A DNA stretch of 19,015 bases, from NCBI GenBank assembly GCA_039816955.1, contig JBCBWU010000138.1, positions 1-19,015 of the forward strand, read 5' to 3'. Source of the DNA: Lewinella sp039816955. Lineage in GTDB: Bacteria; Bacteroidota; Bacteroidia; Chitinophagales; Saprospiraceae. This document shows positions 6,933 through 15,354 of this stretch, piece after piece. The notes below the pieces were generated by a model, which was not told the DNA's origin, did no database searches, and saw nothing but the letters and a program-made list of their open reading frames with translations. A program made the position numbers and the translations under genes. Position 1 is the first letter of the stretch; every line of letters starts with the position of its first letter.

Positions 6933-9086
6933 ATGTTGACTCGTTGCCTTCTGTTTCTACTTTTACCTACGTCCCTGCTACTGGCGCAAAATAGCGGCCA
7001 CTGGCAAACCTACTTCCAGAATTATCGCCTACTGGGCGGTGCGGAGGCCGAGGGGGCATACTGGCTGGCCGGCTCAAACTCGCTATTAAAGATTAATGTG
7101 GCGAATGGTACCGAAGAGCTGCTTTATGCTCGTAACAGCGCACTAACAACAGACATATATGCTATTCTTGATTTACCGGGAGATCGTTTTGTTTTGCTTG
7201 AGCCAGACAATCACTTGCTTTTCTACAACGAAGGCAGCTGGGAACGGCAAGCACTCCATGTTTCCAGCAACGAAATCCTCAATCGCATTGTGGGCGTTGA
7301 TTTGCAGGGACAGCTGTTGGTGGCCTCTTCCCAAAGGGTTTATCGGGTAGATGCCGATGGTACGGCCCACTATTTACCTTACGACCAATTTCTTGACAAC
7401 AACTTTGTCCATCTAACCGCAATGGATCAGCAGGGGCATTTTTGGTTAGCAGCCTACCCCAACTTGCTTTGCTTCAATAATGATTCGGAGCTGATCTTCA
7501 GTTTTGAACTAGATACCCATTCCCCCTATGACCTCGAAGTAGACGGCAGCAATAATGCTTGGCTCTTAACACAGCTGGGGTTGTACGTCTGGGATAACAG
7601 CACAGAAATGCTCTACCTGGTAGATGGTATTGGAACAGAGCTTCCAGCGGGTGGAGACATCGTTGCTACCTTGGACAATGGCATAATTGTGAGTACCCAG
7701 CAACGGCTCTTTGAGATAAAACACCTGGAGGGAACAACTTGGCAGACCAATGAAATAACCGGAGAATTTACCTATGCATCTATTCCGGCGCGCTGGACCT
7801 ACCATGACTCAGACGGTCAACTGTGGTATTTGGATGCCCTCAACCGCCTACAGTATTGGAATACGAATGAGCAAAACCCAGCTCGTGTTTGGCCCACGGT
7901 TTCCTGGTTACCGATGGGGGAAATAGAAGGCCTTAGTCTTGATCCACAGGGCAAGCTCTGGATTGGTGGTTTCAATCAGGTGTCCTACCTTATGGGTGGC
8001 CGCTGGCATAACTTACCCGTTGATTCCGTGAGCTTCAGCGTTCCGAAAACGTTCAGTATTGCCTTTAATGAGCACGAGCGGCCGATTGTGGGCAATACCA
8101 GTTTTGCTTTTTTCGGATTTCCTGAGACCGACCTTAGAGAATGGAATGGTACCAGCTGGGATACACTCGAACAAGCAGTAGTGGCCAATCTGGCCAACCC
8201 GGTAAGTGATTTGATCAACGATCAGGGTGGAAACTTGTGGGTATTGCAAGAGTTTACCTCCTTATTCTCGGTGCGTAGCGAAGGGCAATGGTTTCGTTTT
8301 AAGGCTTCCGACTTCAATGGCGATATTAATGTCTTCAATTGTTTGTACGAAGATCCAAAAGGGGGCATGTGGATTGGTACCGATAATGGTCTCCTGTACT
8401 ACGATGGATTTCAATTTGAGCATACTACGGCTGCTGAAATGGGTATTGGTGATGCTCCTATCACCGGTATTACCATCGACGAGCAAGGCGAAATGTGGGT
8501 TGCTGGCAGCTTTTATGGCATATGGCACCGAAAGAGTAATAGTTGGATAGCCCAATCACTCCCGTGGGAAATAGCTACACCCTATATCCATAAGATCGTT
8601 AGTGGCACATATCCTGAACTTTGGGCCGCCTTGAGCTATAACGGAGCTTTGCATTATGATGGTCAGGAATGGACCTACGTAAACGCTGAGAATTCGGGTT
8701 TGGTAGGCAACGGCGTCACCAATATCCTCCACGATCATCGGGGGCGTACCTGGTTTTCTAGTACGAACAGCTTAAGTGTCTTTCATAGCACTACGGAATC
8801 AATCGGTCCCTATAAGCTACCGCCTGAGCAAACCGTAACGGTCTTCCCAAATCCTAGCTGTTGTCAATTTAGTGTTTTCTGGCAAGCGCAGCAGCCAGGA
8901 ACCTTCGATTTAGCCCTGTACGATATTACAGGACAGATGGTTCGCGAATGGTCTACCTTTATTGGTCAAGCTCAGGAATATACTTTTCAATTTCAGGATT
9001 ATGATTTAGTGCCGGGGACTTATTCTTTAAGTGTAAGTCAGGATGGTGTACTGATCGGGACGAGCTTGCTGGTTGTGATTCGATAA
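6933..9086 (+). CDS. Secreted beta-propeller (Reg_prop-like) protein with T9SS sorting domain
   Basis: A 717-aa protein with a signal peptide (residues 1-18, ending LLLA before QN). The body is built from repeated short units of the form G-x-hydrophobic-W-hydrophobic-(G/A)...GL..Y.G..W, as in the two-component-regulator propeller repeats: GKLWIGGFNQVSYL (near 340), GGNLWVL (near 430), GGMWIGTDNGLLYYDG (near 475), GEMWVAGSFYGIW (near 517) and GRTWFSSTNSLSVF (near 603). A one- or two-propeller fold is likely. Residues about 630-717 are a type A T9SS domain (VFPNPS, FDLALYDITGQMV, LVPGTYSLSV). Unlike the hybrid sensor kinases that use these repeats, there is no membrane helix or kinase domain, so it is probably a secreted or surface-bound recognition protein. 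No partner can be named. Confidence 0.83.
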   Translation: MLTRCLLFLLLPTSLLLAQNSGHWQTYFQNYRLLGGAEAEGAYWLAGSNSLLKINVANGTEELLYARNSALTTDIYAILDLPGDRFVLLEPDNHLLFYNEGSWERQALHVSSNEILNRIVGVDLQGQLLVASSQRVYRVDADGTAHYLPYDQFLDNNFVHLTAMDQQGHFWLAAYPNLLCFNNDSELIFSFELDTHSPYDLEVDGSNNAWLLTQLGLYVWDNSTEMLYLVDGIGTELPAGGDIVATLDNGIIVSTQQRLFEIKHLEGTTWQTNEITGEFTYASIPARWTYHDSDGQLWYLDALNRLQYWNTNEQNPARVWPTVSWLPMGEIEGLSLDPQGKLWIGGFNQVSYLMGGRWHNLPVDSVSFSVPKTFSIAFNEHERPIVGNTSFAFFGFPETDLREWNGTSWDTLEQAVVANLANPVSDLINDQGGNLWVLQEFTSLFSVRSEGQWFRFKASDFNGDINVFNCLYEDPKGGMWIGTDNGLLYYDGFQFEHTTAAEMGIGDAPITGITIDEQGEMWVAGSFYGIWHRKSNSWIAQSLPWEIATPYIHKIVSGTYPELWAALSYNGALHYDGQEWTYVNAENSGLVGNGVTNILHDHRGRTWFSSTNSLSVFHSTTESIGPYKLPPEQTVTVFPNPSCCQFSVFWQAQQPGTFDLALYDITGQMVREWSTFIGQAQEYTFQFQDYDLVPGTYSLSVSQDGVLIGTSLLVVIR

Positions 9087-9101
9087 AAGCAAGTATTTTT
9101 G
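9073..9101 (+). promoter_or_regulatory. Possible promoter for the channel/HTTM pair
   Basis: TTG at 9073-9075, an 18-nt spacer and TATTTTTG at 9094-9101, a full match to the Bacteroidota -7 pattern TAnnTTTG. The -33 element lies in the last codons of the propeller gene. The leader to the ATG at 9124 would be about 15 nt. Read-through from the propeller gene (37-nt gap) is the alternative, and no terminator is visible between them. Confidence 0.42.
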
Positions 9102-9123
9102 GCAGCAGAACGATCGTGACCCC

Positions 9124-10176
9124 ATGCCAGCAAACCGTTTTTTAAATTTTTATCGTCTGCCCGCCAATTTTCTGAGCCTGCGCTTAGCGATTGTACTGTT
9201 GGCGAGTGAAGTATTATTGGGCTCGCTGGGGTACATGTACTTAGAGGGCTTCAGTGGACTCGACGCCTTCTACATGGTTGTGATTACGATAGCAACCGTT
9301 GGTTTTTCTGAGGTCCACGCTTTGAGCGATACGGGCCGCATCTTTACTACTATTCTCATCTTTATCAACTTTGGCGTCTTCGCCTACTTCTTAGCCGTTC
9401 TGAGTTATTTCATTGTCGAGGGAGAAATTTTCAAGATCATGCACATCAACCAAATCACCTCACGTATTCAAAAACTAGAGCAACACGTTATCCTCTGTGG
9501 TTTTGGGAAATACGGCAAAGAGATTGCTAATAATTTGCTAGAACACCAAACGCCTTTTGTCATCATCGAAAATGATCCGGAGAAGATTCAGCTGATCCAG
9601 GAAATGGATAAGGACATTCTCTACCTCGCGGGGGATGCAACGCATGATGACACGCTAATGGAGGCTGGCATTCAGCAGGCGCGGGGTTTGATTGCAGCCC
9701 TGGGAGAGGACAGTGAAAACCTCTTCATTGTACTTTCGTCTCGGCAACTGAGCCCTAAGCTTACCATTGTAAGTCGGGCCATCGAAGAGCGTTCCCAAGC
9801 CAAACTGATCAAAGCGGGTGCAAACCATGTGGTAATGCCCGAAAATATTGGCGGCTTCTACATGGCCATGCTCATTAATAAACCAGGAGCAGTAGAATTT
9901 TTCTCCTTCATTACCAGTGAGTATCATTCAGACATGGGATTTGAGGAGCTCCATTATGGCGATCTGCCCAAAGCGTTTCAGGGGCGTCAAATCAGTGATA
10001 TGGCACTGCGTGGTCAGACTGGGGCCAATATCATTGGCTACCGCAACCAACGTGGCAATTACCAGGTTAATCCTAAGCCTGATGTGGTACTCCAGCCAGG
10101 TGAAGCTTTCATTGTACTGGGCAACGAGGAACAGCTGCGCAAGCTCCGCGCCATCTGTAAAAACGAGACGGCATGA
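9124..10176 (+). CDS. Two-helix potassium channel with RCK (TrkA-N/TrkA-C) domains
   Basis: A 350-aa protein. Residues 1-105 hold the ion-channel module: a helix at about 20-38, a pore loop and a second helix at about 72-98. The filter reads TVGFSE (58-63), keeping TVG but with F-S-E in place of the common Y-G-D. Residues about 120-240 are a Rossmann RCK (TrkA-N) domain with GFGKYG (126-131) and an acidic residue, Glu149, at the end of the second strand (VIIEND), followed by GDATHDD. Residues about 262-346 are a TrkA-C domain ending PGEAFIVLGNEEQLRKL. The order matches MthK/Kch-type channels, which assemble as tetramers in the inner membrane and are gated by cytoplasmic ligands. The stop overlaps the next start by ATGA, indicating translational coupling with the HTTM gene. 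Confidence 0.9.
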   Translation: MPANRFLNFYRLPANFLSLRLAIVLLASEVLLGSLGYMYLEGFSGLDAFYMVVITIATVGFSEVHALSDTGRIFTTILIFINFGVFAYFLAVLSYFIVEGEIFKIMHINQITSRIQKLEQHVILCGFGKYGKEIANNLLEHQTPFVIIENDPEKIQLIQEMDKDILYLAGDATHDDTLMEAGIQQARGLIAALGEDSENLFIVLSSRQLSPKLTIVSRAIEERSQAKLIKAGANHVVMPENIGGFYMAMLINKPGAVEFFSFITSEYHSDMGFEELHYGDLPKAFQGRQISDMALRGQTGANIIGYRNQRGNYQVNPKPDVVLQPGEAFIVLGNEEQLRKLRAICKNETA

Positions 10177-11552
10177 AAAACTGGCTTTGGCAACCCGTAG
10201 ATATAGCCAGTTTGGTCTATTTCCGTATCATTTTCGGTATCCTGGGTTTTGCGGACTTGCTCGGTGGTTTTGCTTACTATCATTTATGGGTTGACGCATT
10301 TAACCCCGATAATTTCCAATTTCGTTACTACGGCTTCGAATGGTTGCCCTCTTTGCCGGAGCCATTCATGAGTCTTTACTTTATTGCTGGAATGGGTTTG
10401 GCACTAGCCGTAGCTGTCGGCTGGCGTTACCGCTGGACGGCCCCGCTTTTTGCACTCTGCTTTACCTATTATTTTCTTTTGGAAAAAGCGCATTACCTGA
10501 ACCACGGCTATTTGTTTTGCTGGCTCTGTTGGGTTATGGCATTGCTCCCCGCCTGGCGCGCATTTTCGGTGGATGTATGGCTACGCCCGCAAGACCGGAG
10601 TCCGGTAGTTCCACGCTGGAGCTTTGTGATTCTACCTTTCCTGATGGGAGTGGTATACTTCTTTGGAGGCATTGCCAAAATGAATGCCGACTGGCTATTC
10701 AATGCTATGCCACTCAAACTGTGGATGAAGGCCAAAGCTGATCTATTCCTCATTGGCCCTATTGTGTCCCAAGAATGGGTAGCCTGGCTAATGGCCTGGG
10801 GTGGCGCACTTCTTGACTTAACGGTTGTCTTTTTTTTACTAGCGAAGAGAACACGTAAAGCCGCTTTTATCTTTGTGGTCCTCTTCCATTTGACGAATCA
10901 CTTGATTTTCAATATCGGTATTTTCCCTTACTTATCAGTAGCCATCACGGCCTTGTATTTTGGTCCGAGCTGGCCCCGGCAGTTCGTTGCCTACCTACAG
11001 CAGCGCTGGTCGCGAGTAGATAATTGGGTAGCTCAATGGAAGTCGCTAGTAGCAACAGCCCCCGCCACCCGTTTCAACTTCTGGCAGGCGCGTCCGAGCT
11101 CGCGGCCTGTACTGCGTTTGAGTTTTGTCTTACTCATCGTAATCCATAGTTTCTTACCGTTGCGGCATTGGCTATTCCCGGGTGATGTAGCCTGGACAGA
11201 GGAAGGCCACCGCTATGCCTGGCGTATGATGTTGCGCTCGAAGCGCGGGCGGGGCCATTTTATAGTGAAGAACCTCCAAACTGGAGAGGAGCAACGCATT
11301 CGACCACAAGCTGAACTCTTACCCAAGCAAGCGCGTAAACTCTGGACCCATCCGGATATGATTCTACAGTACGCCCACCACCTCCGAGACCGTGAGTTGG
11401 CTCAGGGTAATGAGGTAGCCGTCTATGCCCACATCAAAGTGAAACTTAACGACGGAACCTACCACCCCTACGTAGATAAAGAGCGGGATCTGGCGCAGGA
11501 GGAGTGGTCGTATGTCAGAGCTACGGATTGGTTGTTGATGGAGGGAGAGTAG
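10173..11552 (+). CDS. HTTM / vitamin K-dependent gamma-carboxylase-like membrane protein
   Basis: A 459-aa multi-pass membrane protein. Family landmarks occur in order: an N-terminal helix (DIASLVYFRIIFGILGF), the motif EKAHYLNHGYL (104-114), YFFGGIAKMNADWL (162-175), FHLTNHLIFNIGIFPYL (238-254), and after the last helix a soluble C-terminal region with EEGHRYAWRMMLRSK, HPDMILQYAHHL and a KLNDGTYHPYVDKERDLA stretch. The GIAKMNADW block aligns by eye with human GGCX around its catalytic base Lys218, giving Lys169 here. The human enzyme carboxylates glutamate using reduced vitamin K; bacterial relatives have no established substrate. Both HTTM core and C-terminal region are present, so this is a full-length homologue. 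It shares ATGA with the channel gene. Confidence 0.85.
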   Translation: MKNWLWQPVDIASLVYFRIIFGILGFADLLGGFAYYHLWVDAFNPDNFQFRYYGFEWLPSLPEPFMSLYFIAGMGLALAVAVGWRYRWTAPLFALCFTYYFLLEKAHYLNHGYLFCWLCWVMALLPAWRAFSVDVWLRPQDRSPVVPRWSFVILPFLMGVVYFFGGIAKMNADWLFNAMPLKLWMKAKADLFLIGPIVSQEWVAWLMAWGGALLDLTVVFFLLAKRTRKAAFIFVVLFHLTNHLIFNIGIFPYLSVAITALYFGPSWPRQFVAYLQQRWSRVDNWVAQWKSLVATAPATRFNFWQARPSSRPVLRLSFVLLIVIHSFLPLRHWLFPGDVAWTEEGHRYAWRMMLRSKRGRGHFIVKNLQTGEEQRIRPQAELLPKQARKLWTHPDMILQYAHHLRDRELAQGNEVAVYAHIKVKLNDGTYHPYVDKERDLAQEEWSYVRATDWLLMEGE

Positions 11553-11618
11553 ACCTACTATGAATTGGTGAAAGAAATATTTATCAGTCTGTTACCTAGT
11601 TCCTGGTTGACCTTGCTA

Positions 11619-12980
11619 CTACTCCAACTCCGCCCGCAACCACTCCAAAACCACCTGCATCTCCTCTTTCAGTTCGCTGATCTTATCTGGATAATTATTG
11701 TGCATGAAACTAAAAATATACGTCTTACCAGAAGAGGAGACCAAGTAGCCGCTGAGACAATGTACATGCCGTAGCGTTCCTGTTTTTGCGAATACATACG
11801 GGCGCTTCTTTTCTCCCTCATACCAGCTTTGGATGGTGCCAGAGATACCGCCGGCTGGAAAAAGTTGAAAGAGACGCTCTTGAGGAATTTGTTGCTGTAG
11901 CTGATCCAAAACGGTTACCACACTCTGCGGGGTAATCTTATTATAGCGCGAAAGACCAGAACCATCCACCCACTCCAGAGGGTGTGGCGTGCGGGCCAGT
12001 AGGGTGTCCGTTAAGAAGCGGAGAATGCGGCCGGTATGAATGTAACCGTAACGTTGAGCACTGGTCATTTGCAGCAGTTGTTCAGCTATAAAATTATCGC
12101 TGTCGTGCAGGAGGAGTTGAAAGACCGTATCGGGGATCGGTGCGTATAGCGTTTTGCGCCACTGGACACGGGGTAAGGTGTCAGACGTAAATTGTACGGT
12201 TCGATGAAAGGTGTCCTTTAGTAGACTTGCCACTACAGGAAGTTCGTAGCGAAATGAGATGGAACGGTCCAGCTGTTCTGCTGCTAATGCACGATCACCA
12301 AAGGTGAAGAGATTCCGATCTTCATAGCGACTAATGGTGTACGGATTCTCATAGATGAATTGATCTTCAAAATATTCCGGCTGAACTTCAATTGGAGCCA
12401 AATGACCATGCTTAGAGAAGTTGACTGCGTTGCCATAAACCGGTAGCGCGGCCTTTTCCATTTGGTAGCCGTAGGGGTAATCATCCCATGACCAACCCTC
12501 ACCGTAGCGCTTATCATAAAAATGACCGTTGGCAATCAGCCAGGTTTTCTCTGGTCTTTGGGCCAACCATTGACCAAGGGTATCAAAACCGACAAAGTCT
12601 GGGTGCAGCAATAATGGATAACCCGTTCCCCAGAGCATGAGCGTATCACCCACTGCATTGTAATGAATGACCGGCCACTCGCTTCGCAGCAAGGTCTGGG
12701 CAGCCATGAACGTTAAGATCTTGGTATTGGAAGCAGGGGTAAAGTACTTATCTGCCTGATGCGTGCATATGTACTGACGCTCCTCTGGATCAAAGAGGGC
12801 AAAACCGGTGAAGCCCTTGTTAAAAATGTCCGAAGTCGTGATCTTTTCCAGTAGCTGCGTCCGGATTCGATTGGGGGCATGCTCTTGCCCAACTACACTA
12901 CTTGGGATTAAAAAGCAACAGCAGAATAGTAGGAAAAGGTAATTACTGAAGTAATAACTGGAGCGTTTGATAGGGAGCAC
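11619..12980 (-). CDS. Second PBP4-like D-alanyl-D-alanine carboxypeptidase/endopeptidase
   Basis: A 453-aa paralogue of the PBP4-type enzyme at 2693-4156, clearly divergent. Motifs: SNTK (Ser84, Lys87, in FTPASNTK), SDN (Ser294-Asn296) and KTG (Lys399-Gly401), all in the expected order and spacing; WVDGSGLSRYN near 337-347 and HNNY are further PBP4 hallmarks. The start is GTG at 12980, the only start codon before the SNTK motif that gives a signal peptide (MLPIKRSSYYF, then a hydrophobic core ending SSVVGQ). It follows the response regulator gene on the same strand after 129 nt, so it may be read from the same transcript or controlled by that regulator (inference). It converges on the HTTM gene; no clear terminator is visible in the 66-nt gap. 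Confidence 0.9.
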   Translation of the reverse strand: MLPIKRSSYYFSNYLFLLFCCCFLIPSSVVGQEHAPNRIRTQLLEKITTSDIFNKGFTGFALFDPEERQYICTHQADKYFTPASNTKILTFMAAQTLLRSEWPVIHYNAVGDTLMLWGTGYPLLLHPDFVGFDTLGQWLAQRPEKTWLIANGHFYDKRYGEGWSWDDYPYGYQMEKAALPVYGNAVNFSKHGHLAPIEVQPEYFEDQFIYENPYTISRYEDRNLFTFGDRALAAEQLDRSISFRYELPVVASLLKDTFHRTVQFTSDTLPRVQWRKTLYAPIPDTVFQLLLHDSDNFIAEQLLQMTSAQRYGYIHTGRILRFLTDTLLARTPHPLEWVDGSGLSRYNKITPQSVVTVLDQLQQQIPQERLFQLFPAGGISGTIQSWYEGEKKRPYVFAKTGTLRHVHCLSGYLVSSSGKTYIFSFMHNNYPDKISELKEEMQVVLEWLRAELE

Positions 12981-13109
12981 AGTTCTTCGGGGATTTATAG
13001 TTGGTTGAAAGCAAACCCTAATATAAGATAATGCCTAACATACTGGAAGGCTCGTAGAGGAGCAATAGCTTGCGGGTTTCACCCAGCAGTAATATAGATC
13101 AAACAAAAA

Positions 13110-13808
13110 CTAGTCTTCAACACAAAAGCGATAGCCTACACCTTTCAAAGTAAGAATGCTTACTTGCTCATCCGCGGCCAAATAACTGCGGAGTTTACGG
13201 ATGTAAACATCAAGGTTACGAGAGTTGAAAAAAGAATCATCCCCCCATACTTCCAAGAGCAGTTTCTTACGCTCTAACACCTGGTTGATATGCTCACAGA
13301 GCAGGTTCAGTATTTGGACTTCTCGGTAAGAAAGCTGAATGGTTTTCTCGGTAGAATGAACAAGTTCCAGCTTGGCAGGTGAAAAGGTAAATTGCCCTAA
13401 GGTAATATTAGCATTAGGAGACGGTTTCACTGGGTTTTGTTGAACAAGCTGGAGCAGATTTTCCAAGCGCACCACTAACTCTTCCATACTGAACGGCTTA
13501 CGGATATAGTCGTTCCCACCAGCCTTGAATCCTTTCACCACATCTGCTGTTTCGGTTTTCGCAGTTACAAAGAGAATGGGTGTTTGACGATCTCCCTGTC
13601 GAATCAGCTCTGCAACCTCAAAACCGTCCTTTTGCGGTAGCATCACATCGAAAACACAAATGTCAGGTAGGTATTCATGAAAAGCATCCAGTACCGCATC
13701 ACCTTCGGTAACGAGGTGCACATCATAACCTCTGCTCTCCAGGCCTTCTTTGACAATCTTAGCCAAGAATACCTCATCCTCTACGTACAAAATCCTAGGT
13801 TTATTCAT
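13110..13808 (-). CDS. OmpR/PhoB-family response regulator
   Basis: A 232-aa protein with an N-terminal receiver domain and a C-terminal winged-helix DNA-binding domain. The receiver has the acidic pair in VEDE (Glu10-Asp11), the phosphoacceptor Asp54 in CVFDVMLP, Thr83 (LFVTAK) and Lys104 (YIRKPF). The wHTH domain covers about 131-230 with YREVQILNLLCEH, the LEVWGDD element and the recognition region NSRNLDVYIRKLRSYL near the end. The ATG at 13808 is chosen; upstream codons in frame need a TTG start inside the kinase gene. It overlaps the kinase stop by 8 nt, so the pair is translationally coupled. Its likely operator lies at 15272-15309. Confidence 0.95.
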   Translation of the reverse strand: MNKPRILYVEDEVFLAKIVKEGLESRGYDVHLVTEGDAVLDAFHEYLPDICVFDVMLPQKDGFEVAELIRQGDRQTPILFVTAKTETADVVKGFKAGGNDYIRKPFSMEELVVRLENLLQLVQQNPVKPSPNANITLGQFTFSPAKLELVHSTEKTIQLSYREVQILNLLCEHINQVLERKKLLLEVWGDDSFFNSRNLDVYIRKLRSYLAADEQVSILTLKGVGYRFCVED

Positions 13809-15231
13809 GGGCTTTGGGCAAGATGATTTGGAAAATGCTTCCCTGTGGTTCGTTGGACCGTAATTGGACCTGACCACTGTGTTGTTGGACAATGTCAGCT
13901 ACGTAACTCAGGCCAAGACCATAGCCTTTTACATCGTGTCGATTACCAGTATTCGGTACTCTAAAGAAGCGGTCAAAAACCTTTTTTTGGTAAGCTATTG
14001 GAATGCCAATTCCTTTATCGGAAACCGTGACATAAACGGAGTCTTCACGATCTTCCAGAGCGAGTTTTATCTCTGGTGCACCCGTGGTGTACTTCAAGCT
14101 ATTATCCAGCAAATTAAAAAGCACATTAGAGAGGTGCACGGCATCGGCAGATAACTCAAATGATGTACCGCTACACTCAAGCTCAATTGCGCCACCTCTT
14201 TCTTCAATTTGTAATCGCATAGCATCCACTACTTTCTGGCTTATATGCTGTAGGTCCGCAGGGGCCATTTTTAATTGTGGAATGCTTTCTTCAAAAAGGG
14301 TCAGCTTCAATACTTTATCAACTAGCAAACTCAGGCGGCTCAACTCGTGCTGGGATATCTGGAGATACTCTTCCGTTTTTGCTTGATCCTTTTGGCTTAT
14401 AAATCCCTGTATAGCTTCCAAAGCCAGACCGATAGTGGTAATGGGGGTCTTGAGTTCGTGTGTCATATTGCTCATGAAGTCACTCTTGAGCTGGGTGTAT
14501 TGGAGTGCTCGCTGCGTGCTACGGCGCAAGGACCAGAAAGCCAAGCCAGTTAAGCCCAGCAAAAATAAACTGAACAACAACTGACCGGATATCTTTCCCA
14601 AGAGGAAAGAACCCTTTTCCGTGAAGGTGACTTCCTCAGAGCGAAAGGTATTGAAGTCGCCGGGGAAGAAGCGTAGATCACTGGTGTCCTGTTTGGCGGG
14701 GTTAAGGGCGACGGTATAAGAACTAGGAAGTTGATTGTCGACCAGTTTCTGATCAAAATACTGTCGAATCTCAGCTTGGAGACTGGTGTCCCGCACGTTT
14801 AGGTCAATTTTCTCCAAGTGCTCAAATCTTTCGATGAAAACTAAGGTGTCCTTCTCGGCAACTGTATCAGCGGAAACCGTCAGGTTCAATTGTCGATACC
14901 TATTCTTTCCTTCCCCGGGGAAGGTGGGCTTAGTGGTAGAATCCACCTCTTGGTCCGTACGTAGGTTAAGGTTAAATCGTGTCAAAGCAGAAGGGAAAGT
15001 GTCCGTACTGAATGTATTACCCTGTTCTGCGCGTTGCACAAAAACTTTTATGAATTGATGATACACCGAATCCTGTACCTGGCGGACGGCTTCCTGGTAC
15101 AAGAGGTTTCCCTTTTCGGTCATCGCAGCCTCGGCTTCCAGATATCCTTCCCGAAGCCAAAAAGCCAGAAATGATGTCAAGACCACCATGCTGCTCAACA
15201 TTAACAATAAGGTACTACGCTCCTGTTTCAT
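13801..15231 (-). CDS. Membrane sensor histidine kinase
   Basis: A 476-aa transmembrane kinase. The ATG at 15231 is preferred: it puts a lysine/arginine-containing start directly before helix 1 (residues 7-25). An upstream ATG at 15330 would put 33 extra residues over the intergenic repeats. A periplasmic domain of about 185 residues (26-211) with no recognised fold follows, then helix 2 (about 212-235). HisKA has His258 in FMSNMTHELKTPI; HATPase_c has the N box (NVLFNLLDNSLKY, Asn377), G1 (DKGIGI, Asp405), F box (FDRFFR) and G2 (GYGLGLS). There is no visible HAMP domain. It should autophosphorylate and pass phosphate to the adjacent regulator. The signal is unknown; the divergent GLPGLI/outer-membrane pair points to an envelope cue (inference). 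Confidence 0.95.
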   Translation of the reverse strand: MKQERSTLLLMLSSMVVLTSFLAFWLREGYLEAEAAMTEKGNLLYQEAVRQVQDSVYHQFIKVFVQRAEQGNTFSTDTFPSALTRFNLNLRTDQEVDSTTKPTFPGEGKNRYRQLNLTVSADTVAEKDTLVFIERFEHLEKIDLNVRDTSLQAEIRQYFDQKLVDNQLPSSYTVALNPAKQDTSDLRFFPGDFNTFRSEEVTFTEKGSFLLGKISGQLLFSLFLLGLTGLAFWSLRRSTQRALQYTQLKSDFMSNMTHELKTPITTIGLALEAIQGFISQKDQAKTEEYLQISQHELSRLSLLVDKVLKLTLFEESIPQLKMAPADLQHISQKVVDAMRLQIEERGGAIELECSGTSFELSADAVHLSNVLFNLLDNSLKYTTGAPEIKLALEDREDSVYVTVSDKGIGIPIAYQKKVFDRFFRVPNTGNRHDVKGYGLGLSYVADIVQQHSGQVQLRSNEPQGSIFQIILPKAHE

Positions 15232-15271
15232 GCTCCAAAAATACAGTTTCCAAGTCCAGCTCGCCAGCTGA

Positions 15272-15309
15272 TTAACCTTAATTAACCTTACACTAAGGTT
15301 GCTTAACCT
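15272..15309. promoter_or_regulatory. Putative OmpR-type operator with phased direct repeats
   Basis: The nonamer TTAACCTTA occurs at 15272-15280 and 15282-15290, one DNA turn (10 bp) apart, and TTAACCT again at 15303-15309, two turns further. Between them AACCTTA (15284-15290) and TAAGGTT (15294-15300) form a perfect 7-3-7 inverted repeat. Phased heptamers are the usual target of OmpR/PhoB regulators, which bind as head-to-tail dimers. The array lies between the divergent kinase and GLPGLI genes, so it could control both directions. Binding is inferred from layout only. Confidence 0.6.
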
Positions 15310-15329
15310 GCTTCCTGCCAGGCTGCTCA

Positions 15330-15337
15330 TAGATTTG
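15330..15337 (+). promoter_or_regulatory. Possible -7 promoter element for the GLPGLI gene
   Basis: TAGATTTG matches the Bacteroidota -7 pattern TAnnTTTG, 17 nt before the ATG at 15355. No good TTG/TTTG element sits at the standard distance upstream; instead the TTAACCT array ends about 20 nt away, where a -33 element would be. That arrangement suits a promoter depending on an activator bound at the array (inference). Confidence 0.42.
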
Positions 15338-15354
15338 TAAAAAAATCAGCAACC

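Noticed and set aside
13809..13892. 28-codon N-terminal extension of the response regulator
   Set aside because: It needs a TTG start inside the kinase gene; receiver domains begin a few residues before the first strand, as with the ATG at 13808.
15232..15330. 33-codon N-terminal extension of the sensor kinase from an ATG at 15330
   Set aside because: It would translate the operator-like repeats and move the first membrane helix away from the N-terminus; the ATG at 15231 fits better.
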